Of a DNA stretch of 64,000 nt, positions 1 through 9,640 are shown piece after piece. The stretch is from Limnephilus marmoratus. Taxonomy: Eukaryota; Arthropoda; Insecta; Trichoptera; Limnephilidae. The notes beneath the pieces are model-generated. The model saw only the letters and a list, made by a program, of their open reading frames with translations. It was not told where the DNA came from and ran no database searches. How positions within the stretch are numbered: the stretch's first letter is position 1; each line of letters starts with the position of its first letter. The position numbers were made by a program, and so were the translations under genes. The stretch lies in contig OU862912.1 of assembly GCA_917880885.1 (NCBI GenBank), positions 51,571,117-51,635,116 on the forward strand, written 5' to 3'.

Positions 1-425
1 GTTCAGATCGATAAACTAAATCTGACTAGTGACGTGTAATAACAATTCTAATATGCTGATCTGTGGGTATGTAAAAAAAATCAAAAGGTTTAAAGTTTCA
101 AATCTCAAATAGTAATCCTGCTTTAGATACTTAGGGCGCCAGTCCTTCCTAATAATTATATGAAGAACAAATTTATAAATATAGTAAACCATATTGTGAG
201 AATCTATCGTAACATGATGACAATCGCTCACGTGTCTGATGGCGCAAGCCTCTTGCGAATCCTTTCCGTGATGTACTTCCTGACAGCTGTCCAACCTCTC
301 TGGAACTGATTAGCAATCTCCGATTATGTACTCGGCCGTTGCCGTGTTCGTAACTGCACGGTTGTAAAATTAATATGTCCTTCTCAAGCGATTGATACCG
401 GGGCGAGTAGTTTTAAATCGTTACA
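1..425 (-). repeat. 3' LTR of the Gypsy element, truncated by window start
   Basis: Matches the right LTR from about 7624 to 8048 with 5 substitutions and no indels that I can see. It ends on the plus strand in ..TTACA, which is the TGTAA.. start when read in element orientation. Roughly the last 225 bases of the LTR lie left of the window. Confidence 0.95.
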
Positions 426-428
426 TTA

Positions 429-441
429 CTCCCTTCCCTTC
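429..441 (-). promoter_or_regulatory. Polypurine tract of the Gypsy element
   Basis: Read on the minus strand the tract is GAAGGGAAGGGAG, three bases before the TGTAA start of the 3' LTR. This is the expected place and composition of the plus-strand DNA primer. Confidence 0.85.
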
Positions 442-2910
442 AAAAAAAATTTCCAAGGAAATTTTGGCGCCTTTATAGATCTCAATACAGGAAGCTTGCT
501 GATCATGCCAATAGATGATTTGCTCTGGAGGAATTGATTCCAGAATGTACCCTTGAAACCAGGTAATTTATATCCAATATGAAGATCACGTACAGGGTCC
601 AGGACTTGAAGGCAGAAGTAGTAGAAAGAAGATTATCAGCTTAGAGGTTTGTTTGGTGACTGTATGAAAGCGAAGCTCTTCCTCCAAATCCGGCCATGAT
701 GAATTTTGAAACTGCTGGGATGAGCATCCAAAGAGTATACAGATGAAGGCTGAAGATCAAGGTAGGAGAAGAAGGTTGAAGTTCAATTTTGATAGTCTGT
801 AATCTTGATATTGTCCAGTGCAGATGACCGGTCCATTTTATGTAAACATGTCCATATAAATTTGAAGTTCTTCCTTCCATGTAGATTGTGATTGTTTTGG
901 CCAAAAGCAGCAATGAATTCCACCGGACAGTATATGTTAAGGTCTTAAACTTGTAGTGATGATTGCGATTTAATTTGATTTTAATTCTTGATGTTGCGAA
1001 GACTAAGCTATAATATAAAATGGTTTACTGATGAATTAGAAAAAAATTTAAGTTAGAACTGATTGTTAGTTATACAAAAGAAAAAAAAACCCTAGCTGAA
1101 ATAATATGATATAATTTTCAAATAAGATAATATTACAAACTGGACACCCTGCGGATAAATAAATAATTTGAAAACCCTGTTGATAGAATGATTAAACAAT
1201 TTTTATTTTCTAGCCAAGACGCAATTGAAGTTTCAAAACAGCCCACCTAGATGTCACTCCACTAAAATGAGATTTTAAATATCTTTATAAATAAATTTTA
1301 TAATAATTTTACTAACAAGCAAATTCAAAAGTTTAAGCTTTTACTGTGAAATAGATATTAAAATTTCTATATGAAAATGAATGTTATTATCCTCCCCATA
1401 GATCTGAGTAAAAATAAGTTTTGTCTTCGATATTGAATAAATTATGAATTGTTAATCGAATTTAACCCATGCAATGTTGATAAAATTTAAGGAATAATTA
1501 GCTTGTGAATAAACAAAAAAAATTGTTTTTTTTTTTTAATACCCCAATGTAGTATGCTATAAATCAAATTTTAAATTTTCAGTTAAAATGTAATCCGATG
1601 ATGCAATTTGCAGTAAAATTGAATTATTATCTTTTGTTTTATTTTATTTTTGTAAATCTCCCTGAATGAAGAACCAATTAACATTCCATGATTTGATCAA
1701 GAACAAGGTATTGATCGAATCATCGAATGCTAGTTCGACTTGTTGAGGTCATTCCGAGCTCAAGAATGACCCCCGCAACCCGAAGAAGGAAACTTTATTA
1801 TATTTAAAATAAAATTACCCGAATAGTAAACCGACGTTGGCATATGCCACATGCATTTTATTTGTGTTGAGGATTTCAAATCTCTCTCTTTAATTAACTT
1901 CATATTTATTTTAATTTGTAAGGACGAAGAACAACATAAAATGTGAATTAAAAAAAAAACCCAAATGGATAAAATAAGCACTACCAAAAGAAATTTCATA
2001 CAAAACCGTTGGCTGGGTTTCGTAACTTCCTAAAGTTACTAAATAGATATTCTAAGCATCTTCGTGTGATGAAAATAGTAACCCGATGCCAAAGATTCTG
2101 AATGAACCCTTCGGTTTGCCTTCTAGTTCAAAACAATATAATAAATATTACGAACTATTAATCATTAATTCAATTGTAACCATAATCCAGCAGATCCTGC
2201 AAGGAATATACATACTCATTTGATAATATAGATTATTGAATGGGATAACCCAAATTAACATTAATAATTTGATAAATATAGGCACGGTTTTGTACCACAT
2301 GCAATTGAAAAAGCACTATTTCTCCCTCTTATAGTATGTAACATCCCCAAAGGGCATAATGAAACAGAACAAGACAAAGAAACAGAACGAGACAACGAAA
2401 CATAAAACCCAACTGTATTTTACTATAAACTATCTTGAAGATACGCCTACCATTCCGGACTAGCAAGCGCATCTTGAAAACAGTTAATTACATAACCATT
2501 TCAAAATGAATATGATAAAAGTATATATGAGAATCATCAAAATGCCAAACGGATGTGCAATGTACTCACACACATCCAAACTTATTCAAAACTTGATGAT
2601 TTGAATATATAAATTTACAAAATCTAGTACTATGTATATTCATGTGCACACATTCAATGCGTAAGGGTAAGAATAGGTCACCCCTGCACACTGAACAAGT
2701 ATAAAATAGCAAAATACATGTGTTAGAAATACCTGGACACGGACAAACAAAATAAATTCATAAACAAATATAAAATTGCATTCAATGTGAGAACAGAAGT
2801 TTTAGTCATGTTCTCACGTTAAATGGAATCTTTTAATCGCTTCCATTATTGCGCATAATGGAAACAAAAGTATTCAAAATAATTAAAATACGCTCCTGAT
2901 CTACACGACG
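442..2910 (-). other. Non-coding tract between pol and 3' LTR
   Basis: About 2.5 kb of AT-rich sequence with only very short open frames. This is where an envelope gene sits in errantivirus-like Gypsy elements. I see no signal peptide, furin-like site or transmembrane helix pattern in any open frame, so either there never was an env, it has decayed, or the tract is acquired non-coding DNA. Confidence 0.6.
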
Positions 2911-5900
2911 TTAATCTGAGATTTCATGCTTGATTATATCCTTGATGTGAAAAGTTCCAACAGGTTTTCCATTTAAATCAGCTAAAATGTAAGCAACCGG
3001 AGACAATTTCTTAATGACTTTGCTGCGAATAAACTTGGGAGCTAATTTCGCTGAAAAATACTTACTAGCGTCTGAAAGAACGAACGATCGGCGCCAAACG
3101 ATGTCGCCAATTTCATATTGTATGTCCCTACGACGTAGATTATACTGCGTTTTGTTCTTTTCATACGACTGCCTTAGAGACGTACGAACCTGCGAAAAAA
3201 TATCGTTTAACTCGTCTAAATCCGATGCCCAAGAATCCCGTGCGGCAAATCTGATATCTTCAGGGTTGAAGTCTGAAGATTTGTAGTCGTTTCCTGAAAT
3301 AATAATTTCCCTACCAAAGTTTAAGAAAAAGGGAGTATATCCAGTGACCTCATGTACTGCTGTGTTAATAGCGAGTTCAATTTCATGTAAACAATCTGCC
3401 CACCTCCGATGATCACCACCGACGTACGAGCTAATAGCAGACACTAACACTCTGTTAATTCTTTCTACAGGATTATTTTGCTGGTGATACCTACAGTTGT
3501 AAAAGAGGTGTCTTATATGAAACTTGTTAACTAACGCTTTCATGTCTTTTGAAATATATTGGGGACCATTATCCAAAATTATTGTATCAGGTACCCCAAA
3601 CTTGTAAAATATCTCATTTTCCATGATCTCAGCAATATTCTTTCCAGTAGCTTTTCTTAATGGGAAAAGTTTAGAGTATTTTGTAAAGAAGTCAGAGATT
3701 ACTAACAAATATGTATAACCTTTTTTGTAAGAGCTGGGGAAAGGACCTAATAAATCTGTAGCAATCATTTGCCAAGGACGTTGAACTAATTTAGGATCAC
3801 CCATTAAACCTGGTGGTAACTGATTCGTACTCTTATGACCCAAGCAAGTGTGACATTTGCTAATGAATGATTTTACGTCGGCCGCCATCTTCGGCCAGTA
3901 ATATTTCTGACTAATTCTATTCAAAGTCTTCATAATACCAAAATGAGCACACGAAGGAGGTACATGATATTGCGTTATTATATCTTTCCTAGACTCTTTC
4001 GGTACAACTTCTTTCCAGTCATACACTCTGTGCAGAGCTTCCATACTCTGTATGTGTTTGTACAATACTCCATTATTAACTTTCCAAGCATGAAATTTAT
4101 CTGGAAAGGTTAGAAAATTTCTACACATTTTATCGTACCACGATTCTTTGGTTGGTATAGTTTGTTCTACTACAGCTAATTCTACGGGATCACGTGATAA
4201 AGCGTCAGGCACTATATTATCTTTTCCTTTACGGTGTTCTATAATAAAATTGAATTGCTGTAACCTGACAGCCCATCTCGCTAATCTGCCTGTCGGAGAC
4301 TTAATATTTACTAACCATTTTAGACTGTAATGATCTGTTATTATCTTAACCGGTATGACAGATCCTTCTATATAAGCTCTAAATTTCTCCAGAGCGAAAA
4401 TCATTGCATTAAGCTCTTTATCTGTAGTTGAATGATTTCTTTCTTGAGCATTCAGAGACCTACTGATAAATGATATAGGGTGCTCTCTATTCGAATCGTC
4501 TACCTGCGTCAGGACCGCTCCTAGACCGGTATTGGATGCGTCGCATGATATGATAAAAGGTTTTTTAAAGTTAGGACAAGCTAAAACAGGTGCGCTCACT
4601 AAAATATCTTTAAGTTTTTTAAATGCTAAATCTGCCTGACTGTTCCATTTAAATTTGTTTCCCGTAAATTCCTTTTTTGTTAAATTATGCAACGGAGCTG
4701 CTATTATAGAAAAGTTACAAATAAACCTTTTATACCAAGATAGTATGCCTATAAAACGTCTTAAGCTTTTTTGCGAGTTCGGTATAGGAAAATCCACTAT
4801 GGCTTTAACTTTATCTGGATCGGTTCTTAAACCTTGACTATCGACGACATAACCCAGAAACTTTAAAGAGTCTCTACAAAAAACAGATTTGTCCATATTG
4901 ATAGTTAGACCCGCATCAGAAAGTTTTTTTCGAACTTTCCTCAAAAGAGACATGTGTTCCTCAAATGAAGTGCTTATAATTATAATATCATCTAAGTAAT
5001 AAAATACTTTGCCCTCAAATTCAGGTCCAAATATTTTATCCATTAAGCGCATCATTCTAGAGCTCGCCCCATGAAGACCGAATGGCATTCTAGCAAAATG
5101 AAATAAACCTCGTTTCGGAACAGTAAAAGCCGTCTTCTCTTTAGAGTTTTCCTCCAGAGGAATTTGCCAGAAAGCTGCTGTTAAGTCAATAGTAGACAGG
5201 TATTTAGCACCGCCTAAGGAATCTAGTATGCTTGAAACATAAGGAATAGGAAAACTGTCTTTTTTCGACAGCGAGTTTAAAGTTCTACTGTCCAAACATA
5301 ACCTAAATGATCCATCCTTCTTGGGAACAAGTAAAATAGGACTATTCCACGCACTATGACTCGGTTCAACGACACTTAACTCTAACATTCTATCTAATTC
5401 TTTGTGTACCGCCGGTAGCAAGTGTGGTGAAACTGGGTAATATATTTGTTTTACCAGTTGAGCATCACCTGTGTCAATGACGTGATACTCCAAATCGGTT
5501 TTACCTAACCTGTCTCCCGAGATATCTTTAAATTCGTCTATGACACATTTAAGCTCATGCTTCTGTCTATCTGATAAATTTAAGCTGTTTTCTAATCCTT
5601 TTAACTCTGTGACTGATTTCGGCTCAGATTTTGATTCCCGTGGTGATATATATTTGCAAATTTCTGGACAAATATTAAAAAGTTTCCAAAAGTCTATACC
5701 TAGAATTACATTTGAAGTGATCTCAGGCATAACTACAAAAGTGAAATATTTGACAATGTTTTTATATAGCACCGGAACTGTTATCTTTTGTGTACATTTT
5801 ACTGAGTGACCTGTCGCAGAAGTTAGAGAAAATTTTTCTTTTAAAGTCGCCAATCTAAATCCTAATCTCACAAAATGTGTGTGAAAGTTCTTTCCCAAAA

Positions 5901-6144
5901 TAGACAGGTGGGAACCTGAATCTAGCAAACCAGAAAATTTAGTATTTAGAACCTGAAATGATATGTGAGGACGGCCATCATTGTTACCCGCTCTCTCCGC
6001 CTTTGACGTTCTAAGGTCCTGGTAGAATTTCTCCACGACAGCAAGCCAATTAGTCCACTCCGGGTCACACGGCACAGTAGATGAAGACGTCTCCTCGCCC
6101 ACTGCACAGGCAACCCGAGCTGCTAGTTTTTTCGGTTCTTGCAT
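2911..6144 (-). CDS. pol: Gypsy pol polyprotein (protease, RT, RNase H, integrase)
   Basis: An uninterrupted 1077-codon frame. Domains in order: retropepsin-type aspartic protease with DSG at about residues 75-77; reverse transcriptase with YLDD at about 384-387; RNase H beginning with the DAS motif near 532; integrase with an HHCC zinc region at about 725-770 and a catalytic core showing D in ATDLLG (about 793), D in LDNGPQY (about 857) and E in NNPVERI, with 35 residues between the last two (DD35E). The protein copies element RNA into DNA in the particle and inserts it into the genome. The ATG at 6144 is unlikely to be the real start: the frame overlaps the end of gag in the -1 register at a slippery site, so pol is probably made as a Gag-Pol fusion. 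No stops or frameshifts are visible inside it. Confidence 0.93.
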   Translation of the reverse strand: MQEPKKLAARVACAVGEETSSSTVPCDPEWTNWLAVVEKFYQDLRTSKAERAGNNDGRPHISFQVLNTKFSGLLDSGSHLSILGKNFHTHFVRLGFRLATLKEKFSLTSATGHSVKCTQKITVPVLYKNIVKYFTFVVMPEITSNVILGIDFWKLFNICPEICKYISPRESKSEPKSVTELKGLENSLNLSDRQKHELKCVIDEFKDISGDRLGKTDLEYHVIDTGDAQLVKQIYYPVSPHLLPAVHKELDRMLELSVVEPSHSAWNSPILLVPKKDGSFRLCLDSRTLNSLSKKDSFPIPYVSSILDSLGGAKYLSTIDLTAAFWQIPLEENSKEKTAFTVPKRGLFHFARMPFGLHGASSRMMRLMDKIFGPEFEGKVFYYLDDIIIISTSFEEHMSLLRKVRKKLSDAGLTINMDKSVFCRDSLKFLGYVVDSQGLRTDPDKVKAIVDFPIPNSQKSLRRFIGILSWYKRFICNFSIIAAPLHNLTKKEFTGNKFKWNSQADLAFKKLKDILVSAPVLACPNFKKPFIISCDASNTGLGAVLTQVDDSNREHPISFISRSLNAQERNHSTTDKELNAMIFALEKFRAYIEGSVIPVKIITDHYSLKWLVNIKSPTGRLARWAVRLQQFNFIIEHRKGKDNIVPDALSRDPVELAVVEQTIPTKESWYDKMCRNFLTFPDKFHAWKVNNGVLYKHIQSMEALHRVYDWKEVVPKESRKDIITQYHVPPSCAHFGIMKTLNRISQKYYWPKMAADVKSFISKCHTCLGHKSTNQLPPGLMGDPKLVQRPWQMIATDLLGPFPSSYKKGYTYLLVISDFFTKYSKLFPLRKATGKNIAEIMENEIFYKFGVPDTIILDNGPQYISKDMKALVNKFHIRHLFYNCRYHQQNNPVERINRVLVSAISSYVGGDHRRWADCLHEIELAINTAVHEVTGYTPFFLNFGREIIISGNDYKSSDFNPEDIRFAARDSWASDLDELNDIFSQVRTSLRQSYEKNKTQYNLRRRDIQYEIGDIVWRRSFVLSDASKYFSAKLAPKFIRSKVIKKLSPVAYILADLNGKPVGTFHIKDIIKHEISD

Positions 6145-6197
6145 CTGCAGTCAGGAGCCTTCACACCGGGTTGACCACAGCGGAAGCATCTCACTGG
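6123..6197 (-). other. Gag zinc-knuckle tail, separated from gag by an in-frame stop
   Basis: In the same frame as gag, right after the TAA at 6198-6200, 24 codons run to a TAG at 6123-6125. They encode a nucleocapsid knuckle of the pattern C-x2-C-x4-V-x4-C, with valine where the usual CCHC knuckle has histidine. Its position at the end of gag suggests that the TAA is a secondary mutation and that this tail once belonged to Gag. As it stands, the main gag frame lacks its RNA-binding knuckle. Confidence 0.8.
6126..6132 (-). promoter_or_regulatory. Programmed -1 frameshift heptamer A_AAA_AAC
   Basis: Read on the minus strand in gag frame the codons are CGA AAA AAC followed directly by the stop TAG. 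A_AAA_AAC is a textbook -1 slippery sequence, and slipping there enters the pol frame at CTA GCA. Element architecture and sequence agree, so this is the likely gag-pol expression site. Confidence 0.82.
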
Positions 6198-7004
6198 TTA
6201 TCTGAAATTCACGTTTTGAGCGCTTTGATTATTGTTATAAAAATACTTTTGATTTCTTTTGACATTAGGATTATAATTATTATTATTGCGAGGAGCCTCC
6301 CTGTAACTACTATTATTAGATTTACTATTATTGGCAGAATTATTGGCTTTGGAATTGTAAAAGTTTGAATTTGCAGGATGGTTTCTATTATCCGTGCGAC
6401 TGTCCGCTAATTCTATCATCTTTCCATATTTCTTTAGAGCAGTAACATTAGTCACCTCTGTAAGAGAAAGTTTATGTATGTATCTTGGCAACATATTACA
6501 CAATAGAATTTCTAAAATTTCCTCTTCCGGCAATTTCTTAGAGAGGCGATTATTCATTAGTAAGACTGTGGTTATAAATGAACCCAAGTTTTCTTTAGGT
6601 TTTTGACAAGTAGTTCTTAACTGAGCTACAAGACGTTTGTCATTGTCCAAGAGTTCAAACTCCTCCTGCAAACCTGCAACAATCTCTGGCCATGAATTAA
6701 AATTGGAACGGTTCACCCTGAACCAGTTCAAAGCATCGCCTGTAAAAAATTCAATCGCGCTAGAAAATAGATTAATGTTACTTACACCACGAGAATCTGC
6801 TAATTCTTCTACACGTTCTATGAAGTTGCATACGCATGTGGATCCGTCAAAAACCAGATTCCATTTGTGTACGGGGAATGACTTGCAGGAAGACGATTGC
6901 GTTTCCGCCTGTCCCTCCGGCGAAGCTTCATTTTGTTTCATCATTGTCACAGAATCCTGAATCTTGACCTGACTCCTCGTTAGAATTTGCGGTTCCGACA
7001 TCAC
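6198..7004 (-). CDS. gag: Gypsy gag (capsid region), ends at a premature stop
   Basis: 268 codons. The N-terminal part is polar, followed from about residue 48 by a helical retrotransposon capsid-like region (motifs such as FIERVEEL, GDALNWFR, and a PRYIH stretch near the end). The C-terminal 60 residues are rich in Asn, Ser and Lys, as in many Gag linkers. Gag packages the element RNA into cytoplasmic particles. The ATG at 7004 lies 377 bases downstream of the primer-binding site; a second ATG follows directly, and either could start translation. The frame stops at 6198-6200, but the same frame continues after the stop into a zinc knuckle and the frameshift site, so this copy probably makes a shortened Gag and little Gag-Pol. 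Confidence 0.88.
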   Translation of the reverse strand: MMSEPQILTRSQVKIQDSVTMMKQNEASPEGQAETQSSSCKSFPVHKWNLVFDGSTCVCNFIERVEELADSRGVSNINLFSSAIEFFTGDALNWFRVNRSNFNSWPEIVAGLQEEFELLDNDKRLVAQLRTTCQKPKENLGSFITTVLLMNNRLSKKLPEEEILEILLCNMLPRYIHKLSLTEVTNVTALKKYGKMIELADSRTDNRNHPANSNFYNSKANNSANNSKSNNSSYREAPRNNNNYNPNVKRNQKYFYNNNQSAQNVNFR

Positions 7005-7380
7005 ACGAAGAAACTATGCTATGTAGGTATGAAAGAAATAATTAGCACATGTACCAAATAAACACGACAACAATAACCTTGCCTCGTTCATAAAAAATAA
7101 AAAATAAATTTGACTACAGCGTACTGTAAGTCAATAAACAGTAAAAACGCAGAGCGCTAGAGCTCCAGGGGGGACATTCAAATATATTAAACTGTGTAAA
7201 ATTATTATTTAACTTAGGAATTTCATCACGAAATGGATCCACCGAGCAACAAAACCGCGAGCGACTGTCATCATATATTCACAAATTAGCAAGATTACCA
7301 CTTGAAACTTTTAACTACACATAAAACATTGTGCAAAAATTTACATCCTACCCACAAAATAACAGATCACTAGGTTTAAT
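7005..7380 (-). other. Leader between primer-binding site and gag
   Basis: About 375 bases of AT-rich untranslated leader. Packaging signals would be expected here, but none can be recognised by eye. Confidence 0.6.
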
Positions 7381-7396
7381 CCACGCTGGGCCGCCA
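7381..7396 (-). promoter_or_regulatory. Primer-binding site, tRNA-Lys-like
   Basis: Two bases inside the 5' LTR the minus strand reads TGGCGGCCCAGCGTGG. From memory this agrees with the complement of an insect tRNA-Lys 3' end (TGGCGCCCAACGTGG) at all but two positions. The position next to the LTR is as expected for the minus-strand primer; the tRNA identity is an inference. Confidence 0.75.
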
Positions 7397-7398
7397 AA

Positions 7399-8048
7399 TG
7401 TACCAAGTATTTTCTTGTGTAATACTTCTGAAAAGTGTGTAAAACATGTATTTCATGTGTAGGACAAAATTAAGTAAGGTTAAATGGAATTAAAGAGTTA
7501 TGTTGTAATGCTAAGAACAAATTTTATTGAGGTTATATTCATAATTCCTTATCATCCATTATCTACGAAATTAATCAATTTAGAAGGCAAGAGACTCTAC
7601 ATTTACAATGAGTATCAGGGCATGTTCAGATCGATAAACTAAATCTGACTAGTGACGTGTAATAACAATTCTAACATGCTGATCTGTGGGTATGTAAAAA
7701 AAATCAAAAGGTTTAAAGTTTCAAATCTCAAATAGTAATCCTGCTTTAGATACTTAGGGCTCCAGTCCTTCCTAATAATTATATGAAGAACAAATTTATA
7801 AATATATTAAACCATATTGTGAGAATCTATCGTAACATGATGACAATCGCTCACGTGTCTGATGGCGCAAGCCTCTTGCGAATCCTTTCCGTGATGTACT
7901 TCCTGACAGCTGTCCAACCTCTCTGGAACTGATTAGCAATCTCCGATTATGTACTCGGCCGTTGCCGTGTTCGTAACTGCACGGTTGTAAAATTAATATG
8001 TCCTTCTCAAGCGCTTAATACCGGGGCGAGTAGTTTTAAATCGTTACA
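7399..8048 (-). repeat. 5' LTR of the Gypsy element
   Basis: 650 bases bounded by TG...CA on the plus strand (TGTACC to GTTACA). The last 425 bases match the left LTR. This copy sits upstream of gag in element orientation and would hold the promoter. Confidence 0.93.
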
Positions 8049-8850
8049 GGGCTAGAACGTCAAGCTGTAACAAACAAGTGCCTGCAGAAAGTTCGAGCGA
8101 TTTCTCACCTTTGCGTGAATTCACCGCATTACCTACCACGAGACTAATTACTTGCCACGGGTATATAAGCCGCGCTCGCTTGCTCGGAGCCAGTCAGTAC
8201 TTACTTTCCATTCATCGATAAAGGAACACAGTCCGAGCAGTGCAGTAACTCTCTACCTGCCGCGCGCGGGGCACGGGCCTCGCGCAGTCAACAGTGAACA
8301 CCATTCATCCAGCGTGACCCAAGAACATTCCAGCACCTTCGAGGAACTTCTCCAACTACCATCTCGACGTGAGATGGCAATCAACATCCTGCAACGAGCA
8401 GCAACAACAACCGGCAACGCGCCATCATCCAGCATCCTGCAACGAGCAGCAACCAACACCTGGCAACGCGCCAGCATCCTCATCGCCTCTCAAGGTTCCT
8501 TCCTGCGTCACGTGTGTGCTCCGACCCACTGGACACACAGCCGCCATATCCCGTCAACACGACGTCGATCGACCGCCTGGACCAAGGTCACGTCTACACC
8601 GCCACGGTGTAGGGCAACACGCCGGCTTCCTGAAGACCTGTGATCTTCACCGCCGTAGTGTCCTGACCTTCATCTTCACTCATCACGCAGCAGCACTACT
8701 GTCACTTCACTCCGCTCCGCATTGACCTCCGCTACGTAGCAACAATAAAGACTGACTCATACATCGACTGCACGCCTTTCATTTATCTCCCGTCTCTACC
8801 GATACGGACCGCTCCCTCATTATTAATAACATTAATAATATGCATTATAT
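8049..8850 (+). other. Promoter-like GC-richer segment, possible LTR fragment
   Basis: Stands out from its AT-rich surroundings. A TATA box (TATATAA, 8162-8168) is followed about 30 bases on by an initiator-like TCAGTACTT, then GC-rich leader DNA, and a polyadenylation signal AATAAA at 8744-8749. A block with the repeated words CTGCAACGAGCAGCAAC and GGCAACGCGCCA is duplicated in tandem at about 8388-8475. TATA box and poly(A) signal about 580 bases apart resemble an LTR, but I found no partner LTR and no flanking duplication. The 163-codon open frame at 8152-8643 looks like leader sequence, not a protein gene. Confidence 0.4.
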
Positions 8851-9179
8851 CTGTTCGCGCATCTTTATATGGGATTGATTGGGTCATTCGCAGACTTGGT
8901 GGGTAGATATGTCAAAATCCTGAATTTATCCCACTTACCTAATCTTTCCTTCCCAAATGCCACCATAAAAATTGTTGCAAGAAATACTCAACTTTGGAGA
9001 GGTGACAGTGTGCTTTCCTGCTCAGAACAAAATAACATCTCAGACAGAGCGCGTGTATCGTAACCTCTTGTTATAAGAATATTGCGAATTTTAAACAGTG
9101 AGAAGTGTACACCAAAACTGAAGTTCAGTGAGGCCCCATCTGCAACGGTGAGTCCTATTTTCCTTATTCCAATATGTGC
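8851..9179. repeat. Repeat R, left half (split by a LINE)
   Basis: Aligns along its length with 30401-30750. Both copies end with a conserved stretch ATCTGCAACGGTGAGT. In the other copy the sequence continues without interruption into the equivalent of 12961-13128, so this half and that half form one repeat cut by the LINE at 9180-12960. Confidence 0.8.
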
Positions 9180-9270
9180 TTTTTTTTTTTTTTGTATTAC
9201 AGACTGTGTCCATTTACAATACACATTACACATGTAACATTAACTACATATATATGATACAAATAACAAG

Positions 9271-9640
9271 TTATAGATTTTTAGCATTAACATGCCTCTT
9301 GAATTCTTCAAGGCTACTATTAAAAATATCGATAGTCTTGGAGGCGTTGTTTAACAGCGCCATACCTCGTGTCATGCCGAGCCAGTACGTCCGTTCTGCC
9401 ACGTGGGATACAAAGCAGATCATGGTGACGTCCCTGGCTGTAGTTATTCGGTACGAACAACTTATAGCATTCCAGAACGTATGGGCTATCTATTAAATTA
9501 TTAATAATTTTGTACGCCGTTACTGCAAGGGCCCCACTCCTCCTCAAGTGGAGACTTTGGTAGCGCGTTTCGGCAAGCAAATCTTCGTGATGCATGAATC
9601 GCGGGTACTCTCCGTGCATTCTCAAATACATGTATCTCAA
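9271..9640 (-). pseudogene. LINE ORF2 C-terminal part, frameshifted
   Basis: Continues ORF2 after a single-base slip in the A-rich run near 9645-9650: the residues before it (EKLEQIQKSF) and after it (LRYMYLRMHG) together look like the usual LINE sequence past the RT. The frame is open to 9320, but the typical C-terminus (DIFNSSLEEFKRHV, stop at 9271-9273) is in another register, so a second slip lies around 9345-9400. These are ordinary decay marks; the protein of this copy would be cut short. Confidence 0.75.

Larger units (their letters stand above)
1..8048 (-). mobile_element. Ty3/Gypsy LTR retrotransposon, nearly complete
   Basis: The block 1-425 reappears as the last part of 7399-8048, which defines two LTRs; coding regions lie between them on the minus strand, so the 5' LTR is on the right. 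Order in reading direction: LTR, primer-binding site, gag, a -1 frameshift site, pol (protease, reverse transcriptase, RNase H, integrase), a long non-coding tract, purine tract, 3' LTR. Over the 425 shared bases I count 5 substitutions (about 1.2%), so the insertion is fairly recent. gag has one in-frame stop. The left flank lies outside the window, so the target duplication cannot be checked. Ty3/Gypsy membership follows from the domain order with integrase last; the clade is not resolved. Confidence 0.95.

Noticed and set aside
2911..7004. Short plus-strand frames inside the Gypsy coding region
   Set aside because: Antisense shadows of pol and gag.
8152..8643. 163-codon frame after the TATA box
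   Set aside because: Low-complexity and repeated words; it coincides with a leader-like GC-rich tract and has no conserved motif.
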